A stretch of DNA of 15,953 nucleotides from LSNR01 sp964603325 (GTDB lineage Bacteria; Patescibacteriota; Minisyncoccia; Moranbacterales; UBA9337), in NCBI GenBank assembly GCA_964603325.1, contig CAZRUH010000013.1:1-15953 (forward strand), read 5' to 3'. A model generated the notes under the pieces. It was given only the letters and a program-made list of their open reading frames with translations. It had not been told where the DNA came from and did not search any database. The position numbers were made by a program, and so were the translations under genes. Positions 1-7,346 of this stretch are shown here, one piece after another; positions within the stretch are counted from its first letter, which is position 1, and each line of letters begins with the position of its first letter.

Positions 1-492
1 TTCCGGAGTCATATCACCGCCGGGAGTGTTTGCCAAATCACGACAGGCATTTATTTCGTTAGCTATAACTTCCCCCTCTTTTACTTCTTTGGAGATTTTT
101 GCCACTTCATCACAAACCAAAAAAATATTATCAACATTAGTCCATCCGTTTTTCGGAGTCTTTTTGTATTTTGTAAATGAATAATCAGCCATTTTAACAT
201 TTTCGGCAAAGAGTTTTCCCAATTCATTTCCGATATTTTTAGATTTTACCAAGTCATTCCATTCAATTAAAATATTTTTTATTTTATATTTTTTCGCTTC
301 CCGAACAATTCCTCTAACCATGATTATCCATTTCCGTCTATTATTATCTTTGTTCTTTGGAATTTTTAATTCCAAAGAACTTTTATTATCTTTAATAACA
401 AATCTATTGACTGAGAATTTATCAGACAGATTAATTTTCACATAATCCTTAATCGGCAATTTGTTGATATTATTTATAATCGTTATTTTCAT
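1..492 (-). CDS. pepA: Leucyl aminopeptidase (peptidase family M17), N-terminal part, cut by window edge
   Basis: Reading leftward from the ATG at 490-492, an open frame of 164 codons runs off the window with no stop. The first ~130 residues look like the poorly conserved N-terminal domain of M17 enzymes. Residues 146-164 (EINACRDLANTPGGDMTPE) match the family's N..RDL.N.P....P signature, which sits just before the catalytic domain. The two-metal site, with its Lys, Asp and Glu ligands, would lie beyond the edge and cannot be checked. M17 enzymes are cytoplasmic hexameric exopeptidases that remove N-terminal residues from peptides. The gene follows the sigma-factor gene by 32 bases on the same strand, so the two are probably co-transcribed. 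No Shine-Dalgarno sequence precedes the ATG; the upstream bases are almost all A and T. The identification is good because the RDL.N.P motif is distinctive; the exact substrate class is unknown. Confidence 0.82.
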   Translation of the reverse strand, partial: MKITIINNINKLPIKDYVKINLSDKFSVNRFVIKDNKSSLELKIPKNKDNNRRKWIIMVRGIVREAKKYKIKNILIEWNDLVKSKNIGNELGKLFAENVKMADYSFTKYKKTPKNGWTNVDNIFLVCDEVAKISKEVKEGEVIANEINACRDLANTPGGDMTPE

Positions 493-524
493 AATTTTAA
501 ATAAATTATATTAATAAATTATCA

Positions 525-1670
525 CTAAAAAATATCGGAAAAATTTTTTATACCCTTATTTTTCAAGATTTCTCTAATTTTTTTAATCAATTCGTTTTGA
601 ATTTGACGAACTCTCTCTTTGGAAACCCCGCATCCTTTACTAATTTCTTCCAATGTTTTTGTATTATCGTCCAGCAATCTATGTTTTAAAATCAATAATT
701 GCGCCTTACCTAGTCCATTCTTTTTTTTCTTGTTCAAACTTTCCACAACTTTTTTAATCAACCCCAACACCTCTCGCATTTGCGCTTGATATTCCGGATT
801 ACTCCTTTTCTTGCCATCTTTCATAAAGAAAGAATCATATATGGGAATATTTTTTTCACTTGGGAGTATATCTTCCAAGTGAATGGATAATCTTTGCACA
901 CCGCCGTCATAATTTCTTTTATCAATGATCTCTTGGATATGCTTTTCCGTTTCATTTATCCCCATTTTGGACAACTCAGATATTATCACACCAACCGATG
1001 GATAATCACCCTCATTGCGTCTTTTGTATATATCCACAATATGGTCAATTTTTTTCAATAACTCACCGGACATTCCTCTTGAATAATATAACGAATCTTG
1101 TAGTCTTCTTAATTCTCTCGCTATATTATTTCTCAAAAAAGTGGCAAACCTGGCCATTTTTTTTCCCGTATCGTCAGCAACTTTAAATGTACTTATAGAT
1201 GCTTCCAGTTTTTTTATAGCAACTTCTTCTTTTTGTTCATCGGTTAACTGATTGAAATTGTTGAATTTTTTGGCAATATATAATGCATAATCATGATATC
1301 TGTCGTATATTTCAAAAAAATCTTCTTTTATTTTTTTAATTTTCCCTTGGATTGTTTCATCATCTAGGAAACTTTTTATTAATGGATATTTATCCCTTTC
1401 TTTTTCTAGGAATGATTTTAGATTTAACCAAAAAATCAAAGAATATTTATGTGGTTGCTCCGGGATAACACCCATTCTAACAGATTCTTCTTTGACATAT
1501 TTCATTATTTCTTCTTGTAAAGAGTCATCTCTTTTAATGGCATTATTCAAACTGTCAACATTTTCTTTAAGATTGCAAAATATCGGCAAAATTTCTCTTT
1601 CATACGCAGTGTTTTCTTTTGTGGTGATTTCCTTGGGATAAGGAATATCCATTTTGTTTTCTTGAATCAT
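525..1670 (-). CDS. Divergent sigma-70 family RNA polymerase sigma factor
   Basis: The 381-residue protein has a family-like layout. An N-terminal stretch (1-110) has no region 1.1 that I recognise. A region-2-like helical segment lies at about 115-200 and includes ARFATFLRNNIARELRR, matching the sigma pattern in which an aromatic/basic helix contacts the -10 element. A region-3-like stretch covers about 200-265. Region 4 covers about 300-372, with the helix-turn-helix TLEEISKGCGVSKERVRQIQ at 339-358, close to the RpoD/RpoH region 4.2 consensus. It would direct core polymerase to a subset of promoters. The spacing and the long insert between regions 3 and 4 (265-300, rich in Lys and Asp) make it unlike a housekeeping RpoD, so I read it as an alternative factor; its regulon is unknown. 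The stop is TAG. A second in-frame ATG at codon 7 is an alternative start. It is transcribed divergently from the glycosyltransferase at 1784. Confidence 0.75.
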   Translation of the reverse strand: MIQENKMDIPYPKEITTKENTAYEREILPIFCNLKENVDSLNNAIKRDDSLQEEIMKYVKEESVRMGVIPEQPHKYSLIFWLNLKSFLEKERDKYPLIKSFLDDETIQGKIKKIKEDFFEIYDRYHDYALYIAKKFNNFNQLTDEQKEEVAIKKLEASISTFKVADDTGKKMARFATFLRNNIARELRRLQDSLYYSRGMSGELLKKIDHIVDIYKRRNEGDYPSVGVIISELSKMGINETEKHIQEIIDKRNYDGGVQRLSIHLEDILPSEKNIPIYDSFFMKDGKKRSNPEYQAQMREVLGLIKKVVESLNKKKKNGLGKAQLLILKHRLLDDNTKTLEEISKGCGVSKERVRQIQNELIKKIREILKNKGIKNFSDIF

Positions 1671-1697
1671 ATTTTTCGTAAAATTTAATCACAATTA

Positions 1698-1727
1698 ATT
1701 ATATCATAATGTATCGGCAAAATTATA
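1698..1727 (-). promoter_or_regulatory. Candidate -10 elements for the sigma-factor gene
   Basis: On the minus strand, TATAAT occurs twice, at 1698-1703 and 1722-1727, each in the context TGATATAATT. The nearer copy would start RNA about 20 bases before the ATG at 1670. No convincing -35 hexamer lies at the right distance from either copy, and TATAAT is easy to find by chance in DNA this AT-rich. Confidence 0.35.
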
Positions 1728-1748
1728 TCAATAAAAATTTTTACAAAC

Positions 1749-1777
1749 TTGTCAATAATCATTTTTAGTTTTATAGT
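1749..1777 (+). promoter_or_regulatory. Sigma-70-type promoter placed for a leaderless mRNA
   Basis: TTGTCA (1749-1754, five of six consensus bases), a 17-base spacer, and TATAGT (1772-1777, five of six) form the best plus-strand promoter in the window. Only six bases separate the -10 from the ATG at 1784, so the expected transcription start falls on or next to the start codon. Together with the missing ribosome binding site, this predicts a leaderless transcript for the GT-C-like gene. The hexamers and spacing are seen directly; the start point is inferred. Confidence 0.55.
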
Positions 1778-1783
1778 TTAGGT

Positions 1784-3640
1784 ATGTTTAATAAAAATGA
1801 CTATAAAACTTTCGCTTATTTTTCAACCTTTTGGCTAATAATCGCTTGGCTATCTTTAGTATTAACAATGAGCAATTTTTTTTATCAATGGGTGTTTGTG
1901 GCGCCGATTTTTATTTTGTTATTGTTAAAGGGACGAAATTTCACAAAAAATATTTTAAATATCTCTAAATTTTTTATTTTAATAAATGTTACTTTATTGA
2001 TTTTTATTGCTCTATTTGCCTATTTTTTCAATCCGACAATTTTTTCAGGAAGAGACCAAGGATCAATAAGTCAGGCAAGTATTCGTCTTACCGAATTTCA
2101 TAAATTAAAATTTTCCACTTCCGTATCAAAAGATTTTTTTGAGATAAATTCCGGAGAAATTAAAAATAAATATGCTCATTGTCTGGAAAATAACAAAATT
2201 CCTTTTAAAAAAATATATTGTGATGCTTTTTCATCGGGCAAAGCATTAAATTTTCCGGGATTTTATTATACATCAGAAGGATATTTAGTCACGCAATTTC
2301 CTCTTGGTTATATTTCTTGGTTGGCATTTTTTTATATATTTTTCGGATTGAACGGATTTATAATTGCCAATGCGATTTTGTTTTATATTTTTTGCATTTC
2401 TTTTTTATTTATCCTGGAAAAACTGATAAAAAATTTCTCCAATTTTTCAAGAAAAACTTCAATTTTTATTTGTCTGTTAACAATTTTAACCACATTTCCT
2501 TTTGTGTGGTTCTTTAAGTTTACTCTCAGCGAAAATATGGTCTTGGCTTTTCTGTGGTTATCAATTTTTCAGCTTATAAATATTATAAACTCAAAAAAAA
2601 ATATTACCTTGGATAATTTTTTGATTTTTTTTCTAACCTCTTCTTTTTTAATTTTTTCACGAATAGAAGGGATCTTGTTTTTTACAATAATGTTTTTTAT
2701 TTTATTTCTGCACAAAAATTCAAGCGGTTATCTTCGTAAAAATTTTAAAAAAATAATTTTACCCGCATTGGTGTTTGTTGGCATTATTTTTCTTTGGAAC
2801 ATTAAATCTGATATTTATTTTTATAAATCCATTATCAAGGTTATCTACGGTACACTTGAAAACTCTTCAACATTAAACGCAAAAAGTGCATTTTCCGTTT
2901 TTAATCTTTTTAAGATATTCTCTTTATACGGGCTCTTAATCTTTTTTTTCTTGGGATTTTTAGAGATAATATTTTTATCAAAGAATAAATATTATCAAAT
3001 TCTAATTCCTTTCTTGGTAACTTCTCCCACATTGTTTTATTTATTCAATCCTCAAATTACTCCGGATCATCCATGGATGCTTCGTCGTTTTTTCTTTGCT
3101 GTCTTTCCGATGGCAATCCTGTATTCAATGATTTTAATAAACCGCTTAATTGAAAAAAAATACTATTTAACAATAATGTTATTGCTTCTTTTAATTTTTG
3201 TTCCAAATTTTTATTTATTTAAAAATTACGCTTTTTTTAAATTAAATAATAATCTATTATCGGAAACAAAAAAAATAAGCAATCAATTTTCCGAAAAAGA
3301 CTTGATCTTGGTGGACAGAATGGCCAGTGGAAGTAATTGGAATATGATAGCTGATCCGATGAATTTTATTTTTAAAAAAAATTCCGTTTATTTATTTGAT
3401 TCAAAGGATTTAAATAAGCTAAATATTGAGAAATATGATAAAATATATTTGATTGTTCCCGAATATAGACAATGGCACTATATTAATAACGATACTGAAA
3501 ACAACCTAAAATTTGTAAGTAAATATATCATTAACAATACGATTATGGAAAACAATTCTTTAAATAAAATTGTTTTGCCAAAAAAAATACACAAAGAAAC
3601 CAAAGGGATAATTTTTGAAATAACCGATGAAAATAATTAG
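1784..3640 (+). CDS. Polytopic membrane glycosyltransferase, GT-C-like
   Basis: This 618-residue protein has about ten to twelve hydrophobic helices and a C-terminal soluble domain (about 485-618). A long outside loop after the second or third helix begins with GRDQGS (Asp91), the place where GT-C enzymes carry their catalytic acidic residue. Later, SRIEG (292-296) and DHPWMLRRFF (428-437) resemble conserved loops of GT39/PMT-like and related CPR glycosyltransferases. Such enzymes take a sugar from a polyprenyl-phosphate donor and transfer it to an acceptor on the outer face of the membrane; donor and acceptor here are unknown. The C-terminal domain could hold the acceptor, which is speculation. 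The gene's last 14 bases overlap the next gene, so translation is probably coupled. No Shine-Dalgarno precedes the ATG. The stop is TAG. The family call rests on topology and motifs rather than on a close match. Confidence 0.6.
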   Translation: MFNKNDYKTFAYFSTFWLIIAWLSLVLTMSNFFYQWVFVAPIFILLLLKGRNFTKNILNISKFFILINVTLLIFIALFAYFFNPTIFSGRDQGSISQASIRLTEFHKLKFSTSVSKDFFEINSGEIKNKYAHCLENNKIPFKKIYCDAFSSGKALNFPGFYYTSEGYLVTQFPLGYISWLAFFYIFFGLNGFIIANAILFYIFCISFLFILEKLIKNFSNFSRKTSIFICLLTILTTFPFVWFFKFTLSENMVLAFLWLSIFQLINIINSKKNITLDNFLIFFLTSSFLIFSRIEGILFFTIMFFILFLHKNSSGYLRKNFKKIILPALVFVGIIFLWNIKSDIYFYKSIIKVIYGTLENSSTLNAKSAFSVFNLFKIFSLYGLLIFFFLGFLEIIFLSKNKYYQILIPFLVTSPTLFYLFNPQITPDHPWMLRRFFFAVFPMAILYSMILINRLIEKKYYLTIMLLLLLIFVPNFYLFKNYAFFKLNNNLLSETKKISNQFSEKDLILVDRMASGSNWNMIADPMNFIFKKNSVYLFDSKDLNKLNIEKYDKIYLIVPEYRQWHYINNDTENNLKFVSKYIINNTIMENNSLNKIVLPKKIHKETKGIIFEITDENN

Positions 3641-4568
3641 ACAAAAACTAAAGCGAAAGGATTTATTCCTTTATTTATTGTGGAGAAATATTTTGTATTT
3701 TCTTTTTGTTATTTTCTTTTTGTTATTTTGTTACAAAATAATATTTCCATCAAAGAATTTTATTTATTCTTTTTTGCATCAAAAGTCTTTAAAAAATACA
3801 ATTCATGATGTTTCTTTTGAGAACAATAAATTGATATTTTATGTCTCCACTCCCCAAAGATTTTCAAAAGCAAAACTGGAAGTTGAGTTTTTCAAGAAAA
3901 ATTTCTCTCAAGAAAATATTCAAACAACTTTAAAAAAATCATATCGCGCCTTTTTTTATCCAAAAGGCGATTTTTTGACTGATTTAAGAGATGCTCCGGA
4001 AAACAAGTTGGTTGCTTCCGGAGTTTCCGTTTTTGTTGTTGGCAATCAAAAAAAATATCCCGTTAATAATCCGATAACTTTTGAAAGTCTGGGATATAAT
4101 TGGGATAATGTTATGGATGGCAAAAATATTGATTTGAGCGGTGTTGAGAAACAAAAATTAATGACCATAGACTCCACTCATCCTTCGGGAACGTTTTTTA
4201 AAACCGATAATGGAGATTATTATTACATTGAAAATGAAAAAAAAAGATTGTTGAAAAATATAGAAAAAAAAGAATTAAAGAATATTAAAAATCCCATCTT
4301 GGTAAATAATAAAAGTTTGGAAATTTCAGAATCTTGCAAATTGAAAAAAAAATTATTATCTTCGGAAAAATTTTATTGTCTAATTCCGATTGAAAAATTG
4401 GATTCTTTTATTGGAAAAGATTATCGTTTTGAAATCAACAATATTACAAATTCATCAATTAAACAAATAAGCGTTCGCTTTGAGAAATCAATAAGTAAAG
4501 ACAATTTGATGCTATTTCTGTCTAATTTAAAAAAACGACTTTTAATAAGATTTGGTTATGATTACTAA
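3627..4568 (+). CDS. Membrane-anchored surface protein with YYIEN-KKR-type repeats
   Basis: This 313-residue protein has a basic N-terminus and one hydrophobic helix (about 22-40); the rest is probably outside the cell. Residues 134-178 (VFVVGNQKKYPV, then FESLGYNWDNV) and 186-210 (HPSGTFFKTDNGDYYYIENE, then KKR) are one full and one partial copy of a pattern I know from many CPR cell-surface proteins: a short hydrophobic strand, G/N-KKR-P, then F..LGY.W..V, then a GT.(I/F)K....VY.IE strand pair. The role of that module is not established; attachment to other surface proteins or to glycan is plausible. Residues 60-120 form a separate beta-rich part that I do not recognise. The gene overlaps its neighbours by 14 and 11 bases and is presumably made together with the GT-C enzyme, possibly as its partner or acceptor. 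Confidence 0.55.
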   Translation: MKIIRQKLKRKDLFLYLLWRNILYFLFVIFFLLFCYKIIFPSKNFIYSFLHQKSLKNTIHDVSFENNKLIFYVSTPQRFSKAKLEVEFFKKNFSQENIQTTLKKSYRAFFYPKGDFLTDLRDAPENKLVASGVSVFVVGNQKKYPVNNPITFESLGYNWDNVMDGKNIDLSGVEKQKLMTIDSTHPSGTFFKTDNGDYYYIENEKKRLLKNIEKKELKNIKNPILVNNKSLEISESCKLKKKLLSSEKFYCLIPIEKLDSFIGKDYRFEINNITNSSIKQISVRFEKSISKDNLMLFLSNLKKRLLIRFGYDY

Positions 4569-4950
4569 AAAATTCAAACAAGTAAATAAAATATCCAAAA
4601 ATAAACTAACAATTATTTATTTATTATCCAATGACATTCTGAGCATTATTATAATTTTTTTTGCAATCGCTCTTTTTTTTGAAAACTTATTCCCCGGACT
4701 TATTTCAAGTAAAATAAGTTTTTTAAAATTAACATTGTTTATTTTCCTAACAATTATAATAACAGCACTTCTTGCTAAGAAACTTCATATTAAATTTGAA
4801 AAAAAAACAAGATTATCATTTTTCGCTTTTTTCTTTTTCTTAATAAATATTGCCCTTGCTTTGTATAAATTTGATCAAATAACCTTAATCGCAATCACTC
4901 TATTATCGGGATTATTATTGTTTTATTTTTACAAGTTGTTGATAAAATAA
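4558..4950 (+). CDS. Small four-helix membrane protein, function unknown
   Basis: The 130-residue protein has a basic N-terminal tail (MITKKFKQVNKISKNK) followed by four predicted membrane helices, with KKLHIKFEKK as a basic loop between helices two and three. That places both the tail and this loop on the cytoplasmic side. I chose the ATG at 4558, which overlaps the previous stop codon region by 11 bases; a TTG two codons earlier is possible but less likely. I do not recognise a family. Its position as the third overlapping gene after a GT-C-like enzyme and a surface protein suggests an accessory membrane subunit, for example a small flippase-like or GtrA-like protein, but no motif supports either idea. 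Its TAA stop directly abuts the stop of the convergent gene. Confidence 0.6.
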   Translation: MITKKFKQVNKISKNKLTIIYLLSNDILSIIIIFFAIALFFENLFPGLISSKISFLKLTLFIFLTIIITALLAKKLHIKFEKKTRLSFFAFFFFLINIALALYKFDQITLIAITLLSGLLLFYFYKLLIK

Positions 4951-6069
4951 TTAATCTTTTAAGTATGCCAAAGTTTCTTGCGCGCATTTTTCCCAAGAAA
5001 ATTTTTGCAGTCTTTTAAGCCCCCTCTTAATCATTTCTTGCTTGTATCTGTTATTCTTTAAAATATTTCTTATTTTTTCAGATAGCTCTATCGGGTTTGA
5101 ATCATTAAAAAATTCCACTGCATCATCTCCAATTTCAACCAAGCTGGAATTTTTGGCGGAGATAACCGGTATTTCCGAAGCAAAAGCTTCTAAAAGAGGA
5201 ATACCGAATCCTTCGTATAAAGACGGGAACACAAACAGAGATGCATTTTTATAAATAATAGCTATTTGTTTAAAACTCAATAATCCCGTTAAGACAATAT
5301 CTTTTCTAAAAGCGCTATTTTCAATAGATGAAATAACTTCTTTCCAATTCCAAGCTTTTTCGCCCGCCAGTACCAATTTAATTGAAGTATTGTGTTTTTT
5401 CTTATAAATATTAAAAGCCTCTATAAGCACTTTGATATTTTTTCTCGGTTGAATGGCGCCCACATACAATAAATAATGATTTTTTCTAATTTTAAATTGA
5501 GATAAGGTTTTCTCGGTTTTTTCTTCGGGAAAATTTTTTCTAAAAAGATTTGCATCAAACCCATGATAAATAATTTTTATTTTATTTTCCGAGATATTTG
5601 GATAAAATTTTAAAATATCTTTTTTTGTGGATTTTGAAACGGCAATAATTTTGTTAGATTTTTTAATTGCCAAATCAGTTAAAAAGTTAAGTTTAACTAG
5701 ATTCTTTTTTGGAAATGTTCCGGGAAATTTTTTAAAAGCCAAATCGTGAATTGTTATGATTGTTTTTAATTTTTTACTTCTGATTATCGGAATATTATGC
5801 ATTGGCATCCATAGGACATCTGCCCCATCTCTCCAAACACTCCATGCAAATTTACTCTGTGTCCATATAAACGGCGACCGAACTTTTCGCCGGTAATAAT
5901 TGGGAAATTTTGCCGGTTTTAATTCTTTGTTAAAGTTGTCCTTATGATAAATAAAGAAATCATCTTTTTTTGATATTTTTCCAAAGTGCTTCAGTATATT
6001 CCAAAGATAAACTCTTGTTCCATCAATTCTTGAATTATCCAAATCCGCAGCTTGAATGGCAATTCTCAT
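4951..6069 (-). CDS. Glycosyltransferase family 4, GT-B fold
   Basis: The 372-residue length fits GT4 enzymes. The N-terminal Rossmann half includes DGTRVYLWNIL (16-26), an acceptor-side Gly loop, and TIITIHDLAFKKFPG (103-117), typical of mannosyl/rhamnosyl GT4 members. The C-terminal half carries LYVGAIQPRKN (201-211), where Arg209 and Lys210 are the usual phosphate-binding pair, and SLYEGFGIPLLEAF (283-296), with the E-x7-E motif at Glu286 and Glu294. The enzyme transfers a sugar from a nucleotide-sugar donor with retention of configuration, at the cytoplasmic face of the membrane. Donor and acceptor cannot be read from the sequence. The gene stands alone, downstream of the two tRNA genes on the same strand and convergent with the GT-C set. 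The stop codons of the two gene sets touch at 4950/4951, leaving no room for a terminator between them. Confidence 0.88.
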   Translation of the reverse strand: MRIAIQAADLDNSRIDGTRVYLWNILKHFGKISKKDDFFIYHKDNFNKELKPAKFPNYYRRKVRSPFIWTQSKFAWSVWRDGADVLWMPMHNIPIIRSKKLKTIITIHDLAFKKFPGTFPKKNLVKLNFLTDLAIKKSNKIIAVSKSTKKDILKFYPNISENKIKIIYHGFDANLFRKNFPEEKTEKTLSQFKIRKNHYLLYVGAIQPRKNIKVLIEAFNIYKKKHNTSIKLVLAGEKAWNWKEVISSIENSAFRKDIVLTGLLSFKQIAIIYKNASLFVFPSLYEGFGIPLLEAFASEIPVISAKNSSLVEIGDDAVEFFNDSNPIELSEKIRNILKNNRYKQEMIKRGLKRLQKFSWEKCAQETLAYLKD

Positions 6070-6125
6070 AATTAAAATTTTTTTAAATGGTTATATCTAA
6101 ACCTAAAAAACATTTAAACAAAATG

Positions 6126-6197
6126 TTGGGTCGGAGGGATTCGAACCCCCGAGTGCTAGGACCAGAACCTAGTGCCTTACCACTTGGCGACGACCCA
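6126..6197 (-). tRNA. tRNA-Gln (anticodon CTG)
   Basis: Read on the minus strand, a full cloverleaf folds: a 7-bp acceptor stem (TGGGTCG/CGACCCA), D arm GCC-loop-GGC, anticodon stem CTAGG/CCTAG with loop TTCTGGT (anticodon CTG, reading CAG), a 5-base variable region, and a T arm with loop TTCGAAT. The discriminator base is A and CCA is not encoded (CAT follows), so a CCA-adding enzyme is needed. A CTG anticodon reads only CAG, so a TTG-anticodon tRNA must exist elsewhere in this AT-rich genome. Confidence 0.95.
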
Positions 6198-6202
6198 ATT
6201 AT

Positions 6203-6257
6203 AGTGGTAGCTGTATTTGCCCAAAAAAATGTTTGAACAAAAATACACTCTACCACT
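6203..6257. repeat. Long imperfect inverted repeat between two tRNA genes
   Basis: AGTGGTAG (6203-6210) pairs perfectly with CTACCACT (6250-6257). After a small mismatch, TGTATTTG (6212-6219) pairs with CAAAAATACA (6238-6247) apart from bulged A residues, and the top of the stem can be extended with CCCAAA against TTTGAA. The loop is A-rich. The structure lies between co-oriented tRNA-Ser and tRNA-Gln and begins only five bases from the tRNA-Gln 5' end. It could be a processing stem in a tRNA precursor, a weak terminator or a protein site; nothing in the sequence decides between these. Confidence 0.6.
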
Positions 6258-6301
6258 TATTAATACAGAAAACTAAAAAAACTTTAACTCTCTTAAAACA
6301 G

Positions 6302-6386
6302 CGGTGAGGACAGGATTCGAACCTGCGAAGAGTTACCCCTTACACGCTTTCCAAGCGTGCGCCTTCAACCACTCGGCCACCTCACC
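6302..6386 (-). tRNA. tRNA-Ser (anticodon GGA)
   Basis: The minus strand folds as a class II tRNA of 85 bases: acceptor GGTGAGG/CCTCACC with discriminator G, D arm starting GCCGAG with loop GTGGTTGAA, anticodon stem CACGC/GCGTG with loop TTGGAAA (anticodon GGA, reading TCC and TCT), and the long variable arm AAGGG-GTAA-CTCTT diagnostic of serine tRNAs. The T arm has loop TTCGAAT. CCA is not encoded (CTG follows). It lies 104 bases upstream of tRNA-Gln in the same direction, so the two may be co-transcribed. Confidence 0.96.
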
Positions 6387-6468
6387 GTAAAACCATAGAC
6401 AAACAAATCACAAAAATTTGAATATGCATTAAATAAAGCAAATTTTTTAGTTCTTGTAAATAGCAAAT

Positions 6469-7281
6469 TTAATATTCTTGAAATTTTTGAGTCGGCAAGT
6501 ATTTTTTTATAAAATTGTTGGAATCGTAAACATTTGCCTCTGCTCTAATTTCTACATCTGCAACATCACCTTGAAGTTTATATGGCCAAATCATCGTAAA
6601 ATCTCTTTGTTCTTGAGAGTGAACAGTTCTCATTTCATTTTTCCCCAAAGCAATTACTTCTCCTTTTTTGTCTTTTACAATTATATCTATTTCTATGGAA
6701 TTAAAGTCAAAATAACTTTCATTTTTTAATAATGCCGTTAACTTATTTCCATTTCTTTCTTCATAAAAATTTTTATTATATATTTCCAAATTCGGTTCTG
6801 ACTGATAACTGGAGAATTTTATCCATTTAACATTTTTCATTTCAAACCTGATATTTTGCGGTTTAACATCCGACTTAAAGTTTTGTTCTATGATATATTT
6901 ATTTTCTTTTGGCAAAATAAAAGAATGTCCCGCTCTTTTACCCAAACTATTTCCATTCTCATCCTCCAAAAAAATATCATAATCAAAATACTCTGCCCCA
7001 TAATCATTGTTGGGATTATTTATTTTTATAACAACATCAATTTTGCCATTTTCACCACCATAAACAATATGTTTCTCCAATACGGTCAAGTCTTTGGCTT
7101 TCATCTCCTTTTTGCAGGGGCGACAAGGACCACCGCAATCTATACCTTTTTCCGATTGATTTTTTTTGCCATCATTGCAAGTTGGCTTTGGATGCGTAAA
7201 CAAAAACACCAAAAAGAAAAACAAAGAAAATATTCCCAAATATACCAAAATAATAATCAATCTTTTGTTGTTGCGTGTCAT
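6469..7281 (-). CDS. Membrane-anchored extracellular protein with C-x13-C-x3-C-x2-C motif
   Basis: The 270-residue protein has a basic start, one hydrophobic helix (9-29), then immediately PTCNDGKKNQSEKGIDCGGP and CRPC. The four cysteines (35, 49, 53 and 56) and the phrase GIDCGGPC.PC make a motif I know from membrane-anchored proteins of CPR bacteria and some archaea, always just outside the membrane. It probably forms two disulfides or a metal site. The remaining ~210 residues are beta-rich and look like two Ig-like/FxLYD-type domains (about 65-160 and 165-265), each with hydrophobic-polar alternation. Its molecular role is unknown. The gene is isolated: tRNA genes lie downstream and it is divergent from the seven-gene glycosyltransferase run. 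The ATG at 7279-7281 lacks a close ribosome binding site; an AGAGGA lies about 20 bases upstream, too far for normal use. Confidence 0.7.
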   Translation of the reverse strand: MTRNNKRLIIILVYLGIFSLFFFLVFLFTHPKPTCNDGKKNQSEKGIDCGGPCRPCKKEMKAKDLTVLEKHIVYGGENGKIDVVIKINNPNNDYGAEYFDYDIFLEDENGNSLGKRAGHSFILPKENKYIIEQNFKSDVKPQNIRFEMKNVKWIKFSSYQSEPNLEIYNKNFYEERNGNKLTALLKNESYFDFNSIEIDIIVKDKKGEVIALGKNEMRTVHSQEQRDFTMIWPYKLQGDVADVEIRAEANVYDSNNFIKKYLPTQKFQEY

Positions 7282-7310
7282 AAATACAAGAAAAAAATAT
7301 GTCCTCTATG

Positions 7311-7316
7311 ATTATA
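7311..7316 (-). promoter_or_regulatory. Candidate -10 element for the Cys-motif protein gene
   Basis: TATAAT on the minus strand, preceded by CTTG, would start RNA about 22 bases before the ATG at 7281. With 17 bases of spacing the -35 would be TTGTTT, only half matching consensus, so the assignment rests mainly on the -10. Confidence 0.4.
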
Positions 7317-7346
7317 CAAGAAATACCGTCAAAAAACAAATTTTTA

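Noticed and set aside
6109..6127. Hairpin AACATTT/AAATGTT with a following U run on the minus strand as the tRNA-Gln terminator
   Set aside because: The stem has a single G-C pair and uses bases of the tRNA acceptor end, so it would compete with tRNA folding. It may still act weakly.
6198..6203. TATAAT on the minus strand next to tRNA-Gln as its promoter
   Set aside because: It directly abuts the tRNA 5' end, so RNA would start inside the tRNA.
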